DNA from: Eggerthella lenta DSM 2243
GTDB lineage: Bacteria > Actinomycetota > Coriobacteriia > Coriobacteriales > Eggerthellaceae
Assembly: GCF_000024265.1 (NCBI RefSeq)
Contig: NC_013204.1
Span: 682,001 to 746,000, forward strand
Reading direction: 5' to 3'
DNA length: 64,000 nt
Within the stretch, counting starts at the first letter, position 1; every line of letters starts with the position of its first letter. Below, in pieces: positions 53,517 to 61,388 of the stretch. The notes beneath the pieces are model-generated. The model did not search any database, was not told the origin of the DNA, and saw only the letters and a program-made list of their open reading frames with translations. The position numbers and the translations under genes are program-made.

Positions 53517-54104
53517 ATGAAGAAGTTTACGGGTGCGGCGACGATTTCGTGCGCAGTCATCGCGTTGGCGTTGACCGCCTGCGCGCCCCAGTCGAACGAA
53601 AACGGAGCCGCATCGGCCGACGATGCGAAGGAGACCCCGATCACGGTTGCGTGGTCGGCGGACTCGGAGTGTGGCACCTGCCATGCGACCGAGCAGGCGT
53701 CGTACGACGACGCGGCTTGCGTGGCCAGCACGCACGAAGGGCAAGCGTGCATTTCGTGCCATGCTGACGCTTCCGGTCTGGCGACGGCTCACGAGGGCAA
53801 GACCGCGTCCGATACCATGCCCAAGAAGCTGAAGAAGACGGAGGTGCCCGACGACGCATGCCTGTCGTGCCACTACGGTGCTCGCGAAGAACTCGTTGCA
53901 GCCACCGTCGACGTCGCGGTGGTCGATTCGAAAGGCACGGCGGTGAACCCGCACGATGTGACTCCGAGCGAGCAGCACGATACTATCCGATGCGCGGATT
54001 GCCACGGCATGCACGATGCCGAGAAGCTTGCCGACAAAGCCGATGCGGAATGCGCAAGCTGCCATCACGCCGACGTGTTCGAGTGCTACACGTGCCACGA
54101 TTGA
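53517..54104 (+). CDS. Hexahaem c-type cytochrome lipoprotein, module 3
   Basis: A 195-residue protein with signal peptide and lipobox LTAC (Cys22), then six CXXCH motifs (CGTCH, CISCH, CLSCH, CADCH, CASCH, CYTCH). The spacing and C-terminal FECYTCHD match the other two cytochromes, so it should be the electron donor of the flavoprotein encoded upstream. AAGGAGG precedes the ATG. Confidence 0.87.
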   Translation: MKKFTGAATISCAVIALALTACAPQSNENGAASADDAKETPITVAWSADSECGTCHATEQASYDDAACVASTHEGQACISCHADASGLATAHEGKTASDTMPKKLKKTEVPDDACLSCHYGAREELVAATVDVAVVDSKGTAVNPHDVTPSEQHDTIRCADCHGMHDAEKLADKADAECASCHHADVFECYTCHD

Positions 54105-54130
54105 CGCGACCGCTGCGCGGACGTCCGAGA

Positions 54131-54166
54131 AGGGGGCATGCGTGCAACAAGCTGCGCATACCCCCT
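54131..54166 (+). terminator. Probable terminator of module 3
   Basis: AGGGGGCATGCG (54131-54142) pairs with CGCATACCCCCT (54155-54166) with one C-A mismatch, followed by a weak T-rich tail. Confidence 0.4.
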
Positions 54167-54220
54167 CTGTTCCTCTTGTGGAACCTCGGTCGAAACCCTC
54201 GCGCGCGCACCGCGGTGCGC

Positions 54221-54226
54221 TACCAT
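54221..54226 (+). promoter_or_regulatory. -10 box giving a probably leaderless mRNA
   Basis: TACCAT ends 7 bases before the ATG at 54234, and no ribosome-binding site is present. Confidence 0.4.
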
Positions 54227-54233
54227 GACGCTC

Positions 54234-55130
54234 ATGGAAACCATTAAGCGACATGACACCGGTCCCGCGGTCGAAGACGTGCAGCAGCGCCTCGTCACCA
54301 TCGGGCTGCTCGATCCCGCCGACGTCGACGGGGCGTTCGGCGATACCACGGCCGAGGCCGTGCAGGCGTTCTGCGGCGGCGCGGGCCTGCCTCTCACCGA
54401 CGAGGTGACCGAGAAGGTGTGGGCGGCGCTCGTCGACGCCTCGTTCACGCTGGGCGACCGCACCCTGTACCTGCGCATGCCGCACTTCCACGGCCACGAC
54501 GTGCTGGAGCTGCAGCACGCGCTGGGCGCGCTCGGCTTCGCCTGCGGCGCCACCGACGGCATCTTCGGCGCGTTCACCGAGCTTGCGCTGCGCAAGTTCC
54601 AGCTCAACCTGGGCCTGCCGTCCGACGGCATCGCCGGCGCCTACACGTACGCCGCCATCCGCAACCTCCACCATTCGTGGGAGGGCAAGGAAGCGGTGCA
54701 CGGTTCCAGCCACCTCGGGTTCGCCCGCGCCGCCGACGTGCTCGAGCGCAATGCGCTGTGCCTGTTCGGCACGCAGGATTTTACGCGCAGCGTCGCATCG
54801 CGCATGTCGAATCTCGCGCTGGCCACGAACCCCGCTTCCAAGATCATGAGCGCCGATTCTCTGCTCGTCGCCCCCGACGAGTCCATGTTGCTTGTGCATA
54901 TCGTCCTGCCGGGCGAGCTGACGGTGACCACCGTGCCGCGCGTCAGCTTCGATGACGAGGAGACGCTTTCTCTGCGTCTCGAGACGGCTATCGGCGTGGC
55001 CGACGCCGCCAGTCCGTCGCGCATCGCCGTCGAGCTTCCCGGCATTATGTGGGAAGACGCGGGCGAGGGTCGTTCCGCGCAGCATTTCGCTATTACGCTG
55101 CTCGACGCCTTGTGCACTGCGCTGTCGTAA
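54234..55130 (+). CDS. Peptidoglycan-binding-domain (PG_binding_1) protein
   Basis: A 298-residue protein with two PG_binding_1-type repeats: residues about 1-60 (DTGPAVEDVQQRLVTIGLLD to AVQAFCGGAGL) and 75-135 (GHDVLELQHALGALGFACGATDGIFGAFTELALRKFQ). A 150-residue C-terminal domain that resembles the C-terminal part of N-acetylmuramoyl-L-alanine amidase-associated proteins of Actinobacteria is not firmly recognised. No signal peptide is visible, so location is unclear. Start at 54234 by the -10 position; 54225 is an alternative. Confidence 0.72.
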   Translation: METIKRHDTGPAVEDVQQRLVTIGLLDPADVDGAFGDTTAEAVQAFCGGAGLPLTDEVTEKVWAALVDASFTLGDRTLYLRMPHFHGHDVLELQHALGALGFACGATDGIFGAFTELALRKFQLNLGLPSDGIAGAYTYAAIRNLHHSWEGKEAVHGSSHLGFARAADVLERNALCLFGTQDFTRSVASRMSNLALATNPASKIMSADSLLVAPDESMLLVHIVLPGELTVTTVPRVSFDDEETLSLRLETAIGVADAASPSRIAVELPGIMWEDAGEGRSAQHFAITLLDALCTALS

Positions 55131-55457
55131 GCTCGGCACCCTGATCGTAGACGCTGCACCCCCCTCCGCCATTCCGAGCAAGCGAGGTCTTCGGGATGCC
55201 ATCCTGAGAGAGTGCGGTCCGCTCCCGTCATCCTGAGCGAGCGAAGCGAGTCGAAGGCCGCGTTGCGCGTGGCGAGGAGGCTTGCGGCATCTCCTCGATC
55301 GGAAGCTCGAACGCTCGCGCTCTTTGATCGAAACCTTCCTACACCAGCTGATGTATTCTCGTGTCGGTTCGATGACGGATATGCAAAAGTTAATGATTTC
55401 CGCAGGTGAGGGCTTTATACTGCTGTCAAACACCAACCGATTCGAAAGCAGGTTATC
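55131..55457. other. 327-base gene-free region with repeat copies
   Basis: It holds degenerate and one good copy of the dispersed repeat (55170-55257) and a -10 box TATACT at 55416-55421 for the next gene. No coding sequence is supported. Confidence 0.55.
55229..55257. repeat. Dispersed repeat, copy 1
   Basis: It begins CATCCTGAGCGAGCG and ends GAGTCGAAGG, and matches the copies at 62697-62755 and 63950-63996. A truncated copy (CATCCTGAGAGAG) lies at 55200-55212 and a degenerate one at 55170-55198. Confidence 0.75.
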
Positions 55458-55943
55458 ATGGCTGACGATACGAAGAACACCGACTCTGGCACCCCGCAGC
55501 AGCCCGACGCGGCTCCGCAGCCTCCCGCGACGCCCCCGACCGAGCCGTTGCCTCAGCAGCAACCTTCTATGGGCCAGCAGGTTCCTCCCGCGCAGCCCCA
55601 GCCGCAGCAACCGATGTACGGCGCTCCGCAGCCTCAGCCGCAGGCTTTCTACCCGCCTGCTCCGCTCATGCAGCTCACCGGCGGCATGAAGTTCGCTTGG
55701 CTTGTGGTGGGCGCCTTGCTGGGCATTCCGGGTATCATCATCGCTTGGCTTGTGAACGTCGACAAGATGCCGCAGGTGAAAAGCGATGCCCTCAAGTTCG
55801 CCATCATCGGTTTCGTCATCTGGATCGTGCTGCAGTTCATCTTCGGCATGATCGTGTTCGGAACCATCTCGGCCGCGATGTACGGGCTGATGAACTCGGT
55901 GGATATGGGCTCCTACAACTACGGCTACCACGGATCTTGGTAA
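55458..55943 (+). CDS. Pro/Gln-rich two-helix membrane protein of unknown function
   Basis: A 161-residue protein. The first 70 residues are disordered (Pro/Gln-rich, repeats of PQPQ and QQP); two hydrophobic segments (FAWLVVGALLGIPGIIIAWLV and FAIIGFVIWIVLQFIFGMIVF) follow, then a Tyr/Gly-rich tail. The plan is common in small actinobacterial membrane proteins with no known role. It is a single gene with its own -10 box and terminator. Confidence 0.75.
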   Translation: MADDTKNTDSGTPQQPDAAPQPPATPPTEPLPQQQPSMGQQVPPAQPQPQQPMYGAPQPQPQAFYPPAPLMQLTGGMKFAWLVVGALLGIPGIIIAWLVNVDKMPQVKSDALKFAIIGFVIWIVLQFIFGMIVFGTISAAMYGLMNSVDMGSYNYGYHGSW

Positions 55944-55976
55944 TCGACCGGATAAATCTGTAAATCGCTTCACATT

Positions 55977-56004
55977 GGAAGAGCCCAGCGGGGCTCTTCC
56001 TTTT
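55977..56004 (+). terminator. Rho-independent terminator
   Basis: Perfect 10-bp stem GGAAGAGCCC-AGCG-GGGCTCTTCC followed by TTTT, 34 bases after the membrane protein gene. Confidence 0.9.
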
Positions 56005-56022
56005 GCGTGCTAAAGCGAGTGG

Positions 56023-56028
56023 TACAAT
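56023..56028 (+). promoter_or_regulatory. -10 box of the leuCDB operon
   Basis: TACAAT, 69 bases upstream of leuC; the leader between has no leucine-codon-rich peptide that I could find. Confidence 0.4.
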
Positions 56029-56097
56029 TGTGAGCGATTTCCAGGGTCCGTGCGGGGAAGCGCGGGCGCCAGAGACCCACCGCACAAAGGAGCACAC

Positions 56098-57366
56098 ATG
56101 CCACGTCCCATGACCATGGCGGAGAAGATCCTCGCCGCCCATGCGGGGCTCGACGAAGTGGAGCCGGGTCAGCTGATCGAATGCGATCTCGACCTCGTGC
56201 TGTCCAACGACGTCACCGCCCCCATTGCCGTCAAAGAGTTCCGCAAGATCGGCGTCGAGAAGGTGTTCAATCCTACGAAGATCGCTCTCGTCCCCGATCA
56301 CTACGTCCCCAACAAGGACATCAAGAGCGCCGAGCAGGCCAAGATCGTGCGCGATTTCGCGCGCGAGCAGGGTATCACCCACTACTACGAGGTGGGCTGC
56401 ATGGGCGTCGAGCATGCGCTGCTCCCCGAGCAGGGCGTCGTCGGCGCGGGCGACCTCATCATCGGCGCGGACAGCCACACCTGCACGTACGGCGCGCTGG
56501 GCGCGTTCGCCACGGGCGTGGGCTCCACCGACGCCGGTGTGGGCTACGCCACCGGCAAGGCGTGGTTCAAGGTGCCCGAGTCTCTGCTGTTCAAGATCGA
56601 GGGCGAGCTGGCTCCCGGCGTCACCGGCAAGGACGTCATCCTGCACATCATCGGCATGATCGGCGTGGACGGCGCGCTCTACCAGGCCATGGAGTTCACC
56701 GGCAGCGCCATCCGCGCCATGGACATGGACGAGCGCATGAGCATCTCGAACATGGCCATCGAGGCGGGCGGCAAGGCCGGGCTCATCGAGGTCGACGACG
56801 TGACGCGCGCCTACCTGGACGGCCGCACCGAGCGCCCCTACACCGAGTACCATTCCGACGCGGACGCGACGTATGCGAAGGTGTACGAGATCGACGCCGC
56901 CTCCATCGTGCCCACCGTGTCGTTCCCGCACCTGCCGTCGAACACGCGCCCGGCCGCCGAGGCGCGCGACGTCAAAATCGATCAGGCCGTCATCGGCAGC
57001 TGCACGAACGGCCGCATCGCCGACATGCGCCAGGCCGCCGACGTGCTGCGCGGCCGCACGGTGCATCCCGACGTGCGCTGCATCGTGATCCCCGCCACGC
57101 AGGCGGTGTATCGCCAGTGCATGGAGGAAGGCCTCATGGACGTGTTCCTCGACGCGAACTGCGCCGTGTCCACGCCTACGTGCGGCCCCTGCCTGGGCGG
57201 CTACATGGGCATTCTCGCCGCAGGCGAGCGCGCCATCGCCACGACGAACCGCAACTTCGTCGGCCGCATGGGCGACCCCACCAGCGAGGTGTACCTGTCC
57301 TCGCCGGCCATCGCCGCGGCAAGCGCCGTGCTCGGCCACATCGGCCTGCCGGAAGACCTGGACTAG
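56098..57366 (+). CDS. leuC: 3-isopropylmalate dehydratase large subunit
   Basis: A 422-residue aconitase-family protein of the short LeuC/HacA class. Fe-S ligands lie in IGSCTNGR and in [33 protein letters not shown] is the family signature. It isomerises 2- to 3-isopropylmalate with LeuD, encoded 14 bases downstream. AAAGGAGC precedes the ATG at 56098. Confidence 0.95.
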   Translation: MPRPMTMAEKILAAHAGLDEVEPGQLIECDLDLVLSNDVTAPIAVKEFRKIGVEKVFNPTKIALVPDHYVPNKDIKSAEQAKIVRDFAREQGITHYYEVGCMGVEHALLPEQGVVGAGDLIIGADSHTCTYGALGAFATGVGSTDAGVGYATGKAWFKVPESLLFKIEGELAPGVTGKDVILHIIGMIGVDGALYQAMEFTGSAIRAMDMDERMSISNMAIEAGGKAGLIEVDDVTRAYLDGRTERPYTEYHSDADATYAKVYEIDAASIVPTVSFPHLPSNTRPAAEARDVKIDQAVIGSCTNGRIADMRQAADVLRGRTVHPDVRCIVIPATQAVYRQCMEEGLMDVFLDANCAVSTPTCGPCLGGYMGILAAGERAIATTNRNFVGRMGDPTSEVYLSSPAIAAASAVLGHIGLPEDLD

Positions 57367-57380
57367 GAGGAGCTGCGATC

Positions 57381-57878
57381 ATGCAATTCAAAGGAACCGC
57401 GCACCGCTACGGGCGCGACATCGATACCGACGTCATCATCCCGGCCCGCTACCTGACCACGTCCGATCCGGCGGAGCTGGCGAAGCACTGCCTGGAGGAT
57501 CTCGACACGTCGTTCGTCGAACGCGTGCAGCCGGGCGACATCATCGTGGCCGACGAGAACTTCGGCTGCGGCTCGTCGCGCGAGCATGCCCCCATCGCCA
57601 TCAAGGCGGCGGGCGTCGACGTCGTCATCGCCAAGAGCTTCGCGCGCATCTTCTACCGCAACTCCATCAACACGGGCCTCGCCATCATGGAGTGCCCCGA
57701 AGCGGTGGACGCCATCAGCCAGGGCGACGTGGTGTCGGTGGATGCCGATACGGGCGTCATCGTGGACGAGACGACGGGCCAGACGTACCAGGCTCAGCCG
57801 TTCCCCCCGTTCATCCGCGAGATCATCGAAGCCGGCGGCCTCATCAACCGCACGAAGGCGAAACTTGGCGAGGAGTAG
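57381..57878 (+). CDS. leuD: 3-isopropylmalate dehydratase small subunit
   Basis: A 165-residue small subunit with [11 protein letters not shown] (about 53-63) and the swivelling-domain motifs [21 protein letters not shown] precedes the ATG. It works with LeuC. Confidence 0.95.
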   Translation: MQFKGTAHRYGRDIDTDVIIPARYLTTSDPAELAKHCLEDLDTSFVERVQPGDIIVADENFGCGSSREHAPIAIKAAGVDVVIAKSFARIFYRNSINTGLAIMECPEAVDAISQGDVVSVDADTGVIVDETTGQTYQAQPFPPFIREIIEAGGLINRTKAKLGEE

Positions 57879-57882
57879 ATCA

Positions 57883-58992
57883 ATGACCAGGACCTATAAC
57901 ATCTGCCTGCTTCCCGGCGACGGCATCGGCCCCGAGATCATCGCCGAGGGCGTCAAGGTGCTGGACGCGGTGGGCGCGAAGTACGATACGGCGTTCTCCT
58001 ACACCGAGGCGCTGCTGGGCGGGTGCGCCATCGATGCGTGCGGCACCGCGCTGCCGGACGAGACGCTGCGCGTGGCCGAATCGTCCGACGCCGTGCTGCT
58101 GGCGGCGGTCGGCGGTCCGAAGTGGGATACCACCGACCCCGCGAAGCCGCGTCCCGAGCAGGGCCTGTTGGGCATCCGCAAGGCGTTGGGCCTGTACACG
58201 AACCTGCGTCCCGTGCAGATCTTCGCCGCGTTGGCCGACGCGTCCACCCTCAAGCCCGAGATCGTGGACGGCGTGGACATGATGATTGTCCGCGAGCTGA
58301 CGGGCGGCTTGTACTTCGGCCGCCGCGAGCGTTTCTACGACGAAGAAGGCTGCGGCTCGGACGGCGCCGCCGGCCAGCGCGCCTACGACACGTTGGAATA
58401 CCGCGAGTACGAGGTGGAGCGCATCGCGCGCCAGGCGTTCGAAGCCGCGCGCAAGCGCCGTAACAAGGTGACCAGCGTCGACAAGGCGAACGTGCTGGAA
58501 ACCAGCCGCATGTGGCGTGAGATCGTGCACCGCGTCGGCTCAGAGGAATACCCCGACGTGGAGCTCGAGGACCTGCTCGTGGACAACACGGCCATGCAGC
58601 TGATCAGCCGCCCTGTCGACTTCGACGTGGTGGTGACCGAGAACATGTTCGGCGACATCCTGTCCGACGAGGCCGCCCAGATCACCGGCTCGCTGGGCAT
58701 GCTGGCCAGCGCCAGCCTCGGCGACGGCACCGCCCTCTACGAGCCCAGCCACGGCAGCGCGCCCGACATCGCGGGACGCGGGATCGCGAACCCGCTCGCG
58801 CAGATCCTGTCCGTCGAGATGATGCTGCGCTATAGCTTCGACATGGGCGAGGCCGCCGACGACATTCGCCGCGCGGTGACCGCCGTGCTCGACGAGGGCT
58901 GGCGCACCGGCGACATCAAACAGTCCGACACGCCCGCCGACAAGCTGGTCGGCACGGCGCAGATGGGCGATCTCGTGGTGTCGCGTTTGTAG
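57883..58992 (+). CDS. leuB: 3-isopropylmalate dehydrogenase
   Basis: A 369-residue NAD-dependent oxidative decarboxylase with [11 protein letters not shown], the substrate loop [33 protein letters not shown] and [12 protein letters not shown]. It completes the leucine steps after LeuCD. The 2-isopropylmalate synthase gene is not in the window. AGGAG lies 8 bases before the ATG. Confidence 0.95.
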   Translation: MTRTYNICLLPGDGIGPEIIAEGVKVLDAVGAKYDTAFSYTEALLGGCAIDACGTALPDETLRVAESSDAVLLAAVGGPKWDTTDPAKPRPEQGLLGIRKALGLYTNLRPVQIFAALADASTLKPEIVDGVDMMIVRELTGGLYFGRRERFYDEEGCGSDGAAGQRAYDTLEYREYEVERIARQAFEAARKRRNKVTSVDKANVLETSRMWREIVHRVGSEEYPDVELEDLLVDNTAMQLISRPVDFDVVVTENMFGDILSDEAAQITGSLGMLASASLGDGTALYEPSHGSAPDIAGRGIANPLAQILSVEMMLRYSFDMGEAADDIRRAVTAVLDEGWRTGDIKQSDTPADKLVGTAQMGDLVVSRL

Positions 58993-59010
58993 CGCGTTCC
59001 TTGCAAAGTA

Positions 59011-59043
59011 AAAAAGAAGCGCCCTGAACGGGCGCTTCTTTTT
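59011..59043. terminator. Bidirectional terminator between leuB and the PBP gene
   Basis: The arms AAAAAGAAGCGCCC and GGGCGCTTCTTTTT flank loop TGAAC. Each strand ends in a T run, so it can terminate both convergent units. Confidence 0.93.
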
Positions 59044-59058
59044 TGTCAGCGGTCTCGT

Positions 59059-61254
59059 TTACGGCTTCGGTCCCTTCGATACGACGATGACCACCTTGCC
59101 TTCTTGCACGCTTTGGCTGATCACCGTGCCTTCCGGAACCGTGTCGGAGTACTCCTCGATGTAGCCCGCCTTGTAGCCGTTCAGTATCTGGATGGCTTCC
59201 TCGAAGGTCTTGCCCACGGCGCTTGGAGCCGAGTTCACGTCCTTCTCGCGGCTTTCGCCGTCCTCGTCCTTCTCTTCTTCCACCTTCTTGCCCAGCTTGT
59301 TCTTCTGAGCGATGTTGTACGGGTTGTTGTACGGCGGATCCGCGACGGTGGGGAAGTTCTCGATGGCCTTGCCGCTGGTCGCCCGATCCATGAAGTCCTT
59401 CCATAGCGCGTTCGCCGTGAGCCCGTGGTCGGTCTCAATAGCGCCGGACGGGTCGCCGATCCAAGCCGCGCACGACAGGCTGGGCGTATAGCCCACCAGC
59501 CAGTGGTCGGTGAACGAGCTGGCGGTGCCCGTCTTGCCTGCAACCGGCTGCCCGCTGTTCAACCGCGCCGACGTGGCCGTGCCGTTGCTCTGCGTGAACA
59601 CCGTTTCCAACACCTTCGTCGTGGCGGCGGCGACCTTCTCGTCCAACACGCGTTCGCCGGTGTCGCTCTCCTCCTGAGGCCAGATGACGTTGCCGTCGCG
59701 GTCGAGGATCTTTGTGATCACCGTGGGCTCGCGTTTCACGCCGCCGCTGGCCAGCGTGGCGTAGGCGCTCGCCATCTCCAACGGATTGACGTCGGCCACG
59801 CCCTCGGTTGCGGTGTACACGGGCTGCATGGGGGAGGTCACGCCCAGGCGGCTGGCCATCTCGGTAGTGGATGCCTGGCCGATGGAGTTCGACAGGCGCA
59901 GGTAGCCGGTGTTCGACGAGATGGCCGTCGCGCTTTGGATCGTCTGGATGCCGTAGTCGTTGCCGTTGAAGTTCTCGAAGTCCTCGGGTGCGCCATCCTG
60001 TCCCTTCTTGAGGGGAGAGGTGCAATCGACCAGCGTCTGAGGCGAGATGCCCTGTTCGATGGCTGCGGCCAACGTGAACGCCTTGAACGTCGATCCGGCC
60101 TGGCGTCCCGTTCCGCCGTCGCCCGTGGCGATGTTCACCTGGCTTTCCCCTTCGCCTTGGCCGTACGGCACTCCGCGCGTCATCGCCTTCACTTGGCCGG
60201 TTGCCACGTCGATGGCTACGATGGAGGCGTCCAAGTTGTCGGCCATGTTCGCGCGCTGGTTGTCCACCGCCGCCTGCGCCGCGTCCTGCAGCTCGGGGTC
60301 GAGCGAGGTGTAGATGGTCAGTCCGCCTTTGAACAGGTCGGCATACGAGCATCCGTAGGGGTTGTTCTCGTCGAACAGCAACGAACGCACGTAGCTGGTG
60401 AAAAAGGGATAGGCGTAGATGCCGTCGGCTGGTGCGTCGGGCGCCGGGTTCAGCCCCAGCTCCTCGGCTTGGGCATCGTCGTGCTCCTGCTGCGTGATGT
60501 CGCCGGCCGACAGCATGCGGTCGAGCACCACGTTGCGGCGCGCCAGGCAGGCGTCCGGGTACACCTTGGGATTAAGATAGGTGGGCGACTGCGGGATGCC
60601 TACGAGCGTGGCGGCCTGCGCGAGCGTCAGGTCGAGCGCCGACACCTGGAAGTAGTTCTGCGCGGCCGCTTCGATGCCGTAGCAGCCGTCCCCGTAGTTG
60701 ATGATGTTCAAGTACTTGACCAGGATGTCGTCTTTGCTGAAGCGTTTCTCCAAATCGATGGCCAGCTCGGCCTCGCGGATCTTGCGCTCGAAGGAGATGT
60801 CGGTCGCCTCTTCGGACAACACGGTGTTGCGCACGAGCTGTTGGGTGATGGTGGAAGCGCCTTCCAGGTCGCCGCCGCGCAGGTTGTTGACGAAGGCGCG
60901 CGCGATACCGGGGATGTCCACGCCTTCGTGCTCGTAGAAACGCACGTCCTCGGTGTCGACGGTGCCTTCCAGCACGTATGGGCTGATCTCCTCGTACGTT
61001 ACCGGATCGCGCTTTTCCAGCTGGAACTCCGCCAGCAACGTGGCTTCGTCGCCTGCGTACATCACAGATTCGCGGGATGTGTTGGTGAAGTCGGTGTCCT
61101 CGATGCTGGGGAGGTTCTTCGTCCAGCCTTCCATGACGCCGAGGGCGCCCTGAACTCCTGCGTAGCCGACGAAGCAAAGGGCTGCCACCGTGACGAGGAG
61201 GCCCCATTTCACCGCATGGGTGCGCATTTCGCGCTGTTTTCTCCGTATTTTCAT
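59059..61254 (-). CDS. Class A penicillin-binding protein with a C-terminal PASTA domain
   Basis: A 731-residue bifunctional cell-wall synthase. Membrane anchor (about 17-38), glycosyltransferase GT51 domain (EDVRFYEHEGVD, GASTITQQLVRN, ERKIREAELAIDLEKRFSK), transpeptidase with STFK (near 386), SSN (near 450) and KTGTAS (near 573), and one PASTA domain (about 665-731, ending VVSKGPKP). It polymerises and cross-links peptidoglycan. No ribosome-binding site; the -10 box is 6 bases upstream. Confidence 0.94.
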   Translation of the reverse strand: MKIRRKQREMRTHAVKWGLLVTVAALCFVGYAGVQGALGVMEGWTKNLPSIEDTDFTNTSRESVMYAGDEATLLAEFQLEKRDPVTYEEISPYVLEGTVDTEDVRFYEHEGVDIPGIARAFVNNLRGGDLEGASTITQQLVRNTVLSEEATDISFERKIREAELAIDLEKRFSKDDILVKYLNIINYGDGCYGIEAAAQNYFQVSALDLTLAQAATLVGIPQSPTYLNPKVYPDACLARRNVVLDRMLSAGDITQQEHDDAQAEELGLNPAPDAPADGIYAYPFFTSYVRSLLFDENNPYGCSYADLFKGGLTIYTSLDPELQDAAQAAVDNQRANMADNLDASIVAIDVATGQVKAMTRGVPYGQGEGESQVNIATGDGGTGRQAGSTFKAFTLAAAIEQGISPQTLVDCTSPLKKGQDGAPEDFENFNGNDYGIQTIQSATAISSNTGYLRLSNSIGQASTTEMASRLGVTSPMQPVYTATEGVADVNPLEMASAYATLASGGVKREPTVITKILDRDGNVIWPQEESDTGERVLDEKVAAATTKVLETVFTQSNGTATSARLNSGQPVAGKTGTASSFTDHWLVGYTPSLSCAAWIGDPSGAIETDHGLTANALWKDFMDRATSGKAIENFPTVADPPYNNPYNIAQKNKLGKKVEEEKDEDGESREKDVNSAPSAVGKTFEEAIQILNGYKAGYIEEYSDTVPEGTVISQSVQEGKVVIVVSKGPKP

Positions 61255-61260
61255 CGTTCG

Positions 61261-61266
61261 ACTATA
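61261..61266 (-). promoter_or_regulatory. -10 box of the PBP gene, probably leaderless
   Basis: On the minus strand TATAGT ends 6 bases before the ATG at 61254. Confidence 0.55.
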
Positions 61267-61283
61267 CTACCATAGCGCTGATA

Positions 61284-61301
61284 CCGAACCGTAACGTTCG
61301 G
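61284..61301. promoter_or_regulatory. Inverted repeat at the -35 position of the PBP gene
   Basis: CCGAAC-CGTAAC-GTTCGG: two 6-bp arms centred near the -35 position of the PBP promoter; a possible cell-wall stress regulator site. Confidence 0.4.
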
Positions 61302-61366
61302 TCGGATAACCCCGGAACTCTCTACACCAGCTCGCATCCTGTTCGAAAGGGTGCAAAACGTACGGC

Positions 61367-61372
61367 TATATA
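61367..61372 (+). promoter_or_regulatory. -10 box of the U32 peptidase gene
   Basis: TATATA, within the palindrome CTATATATAG (61366-61375), 16 bases upstream of the ATG at 61389. Confidence 0.4.
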
Positions 61373-61388
61373 TAGGTAAGGATCTACC

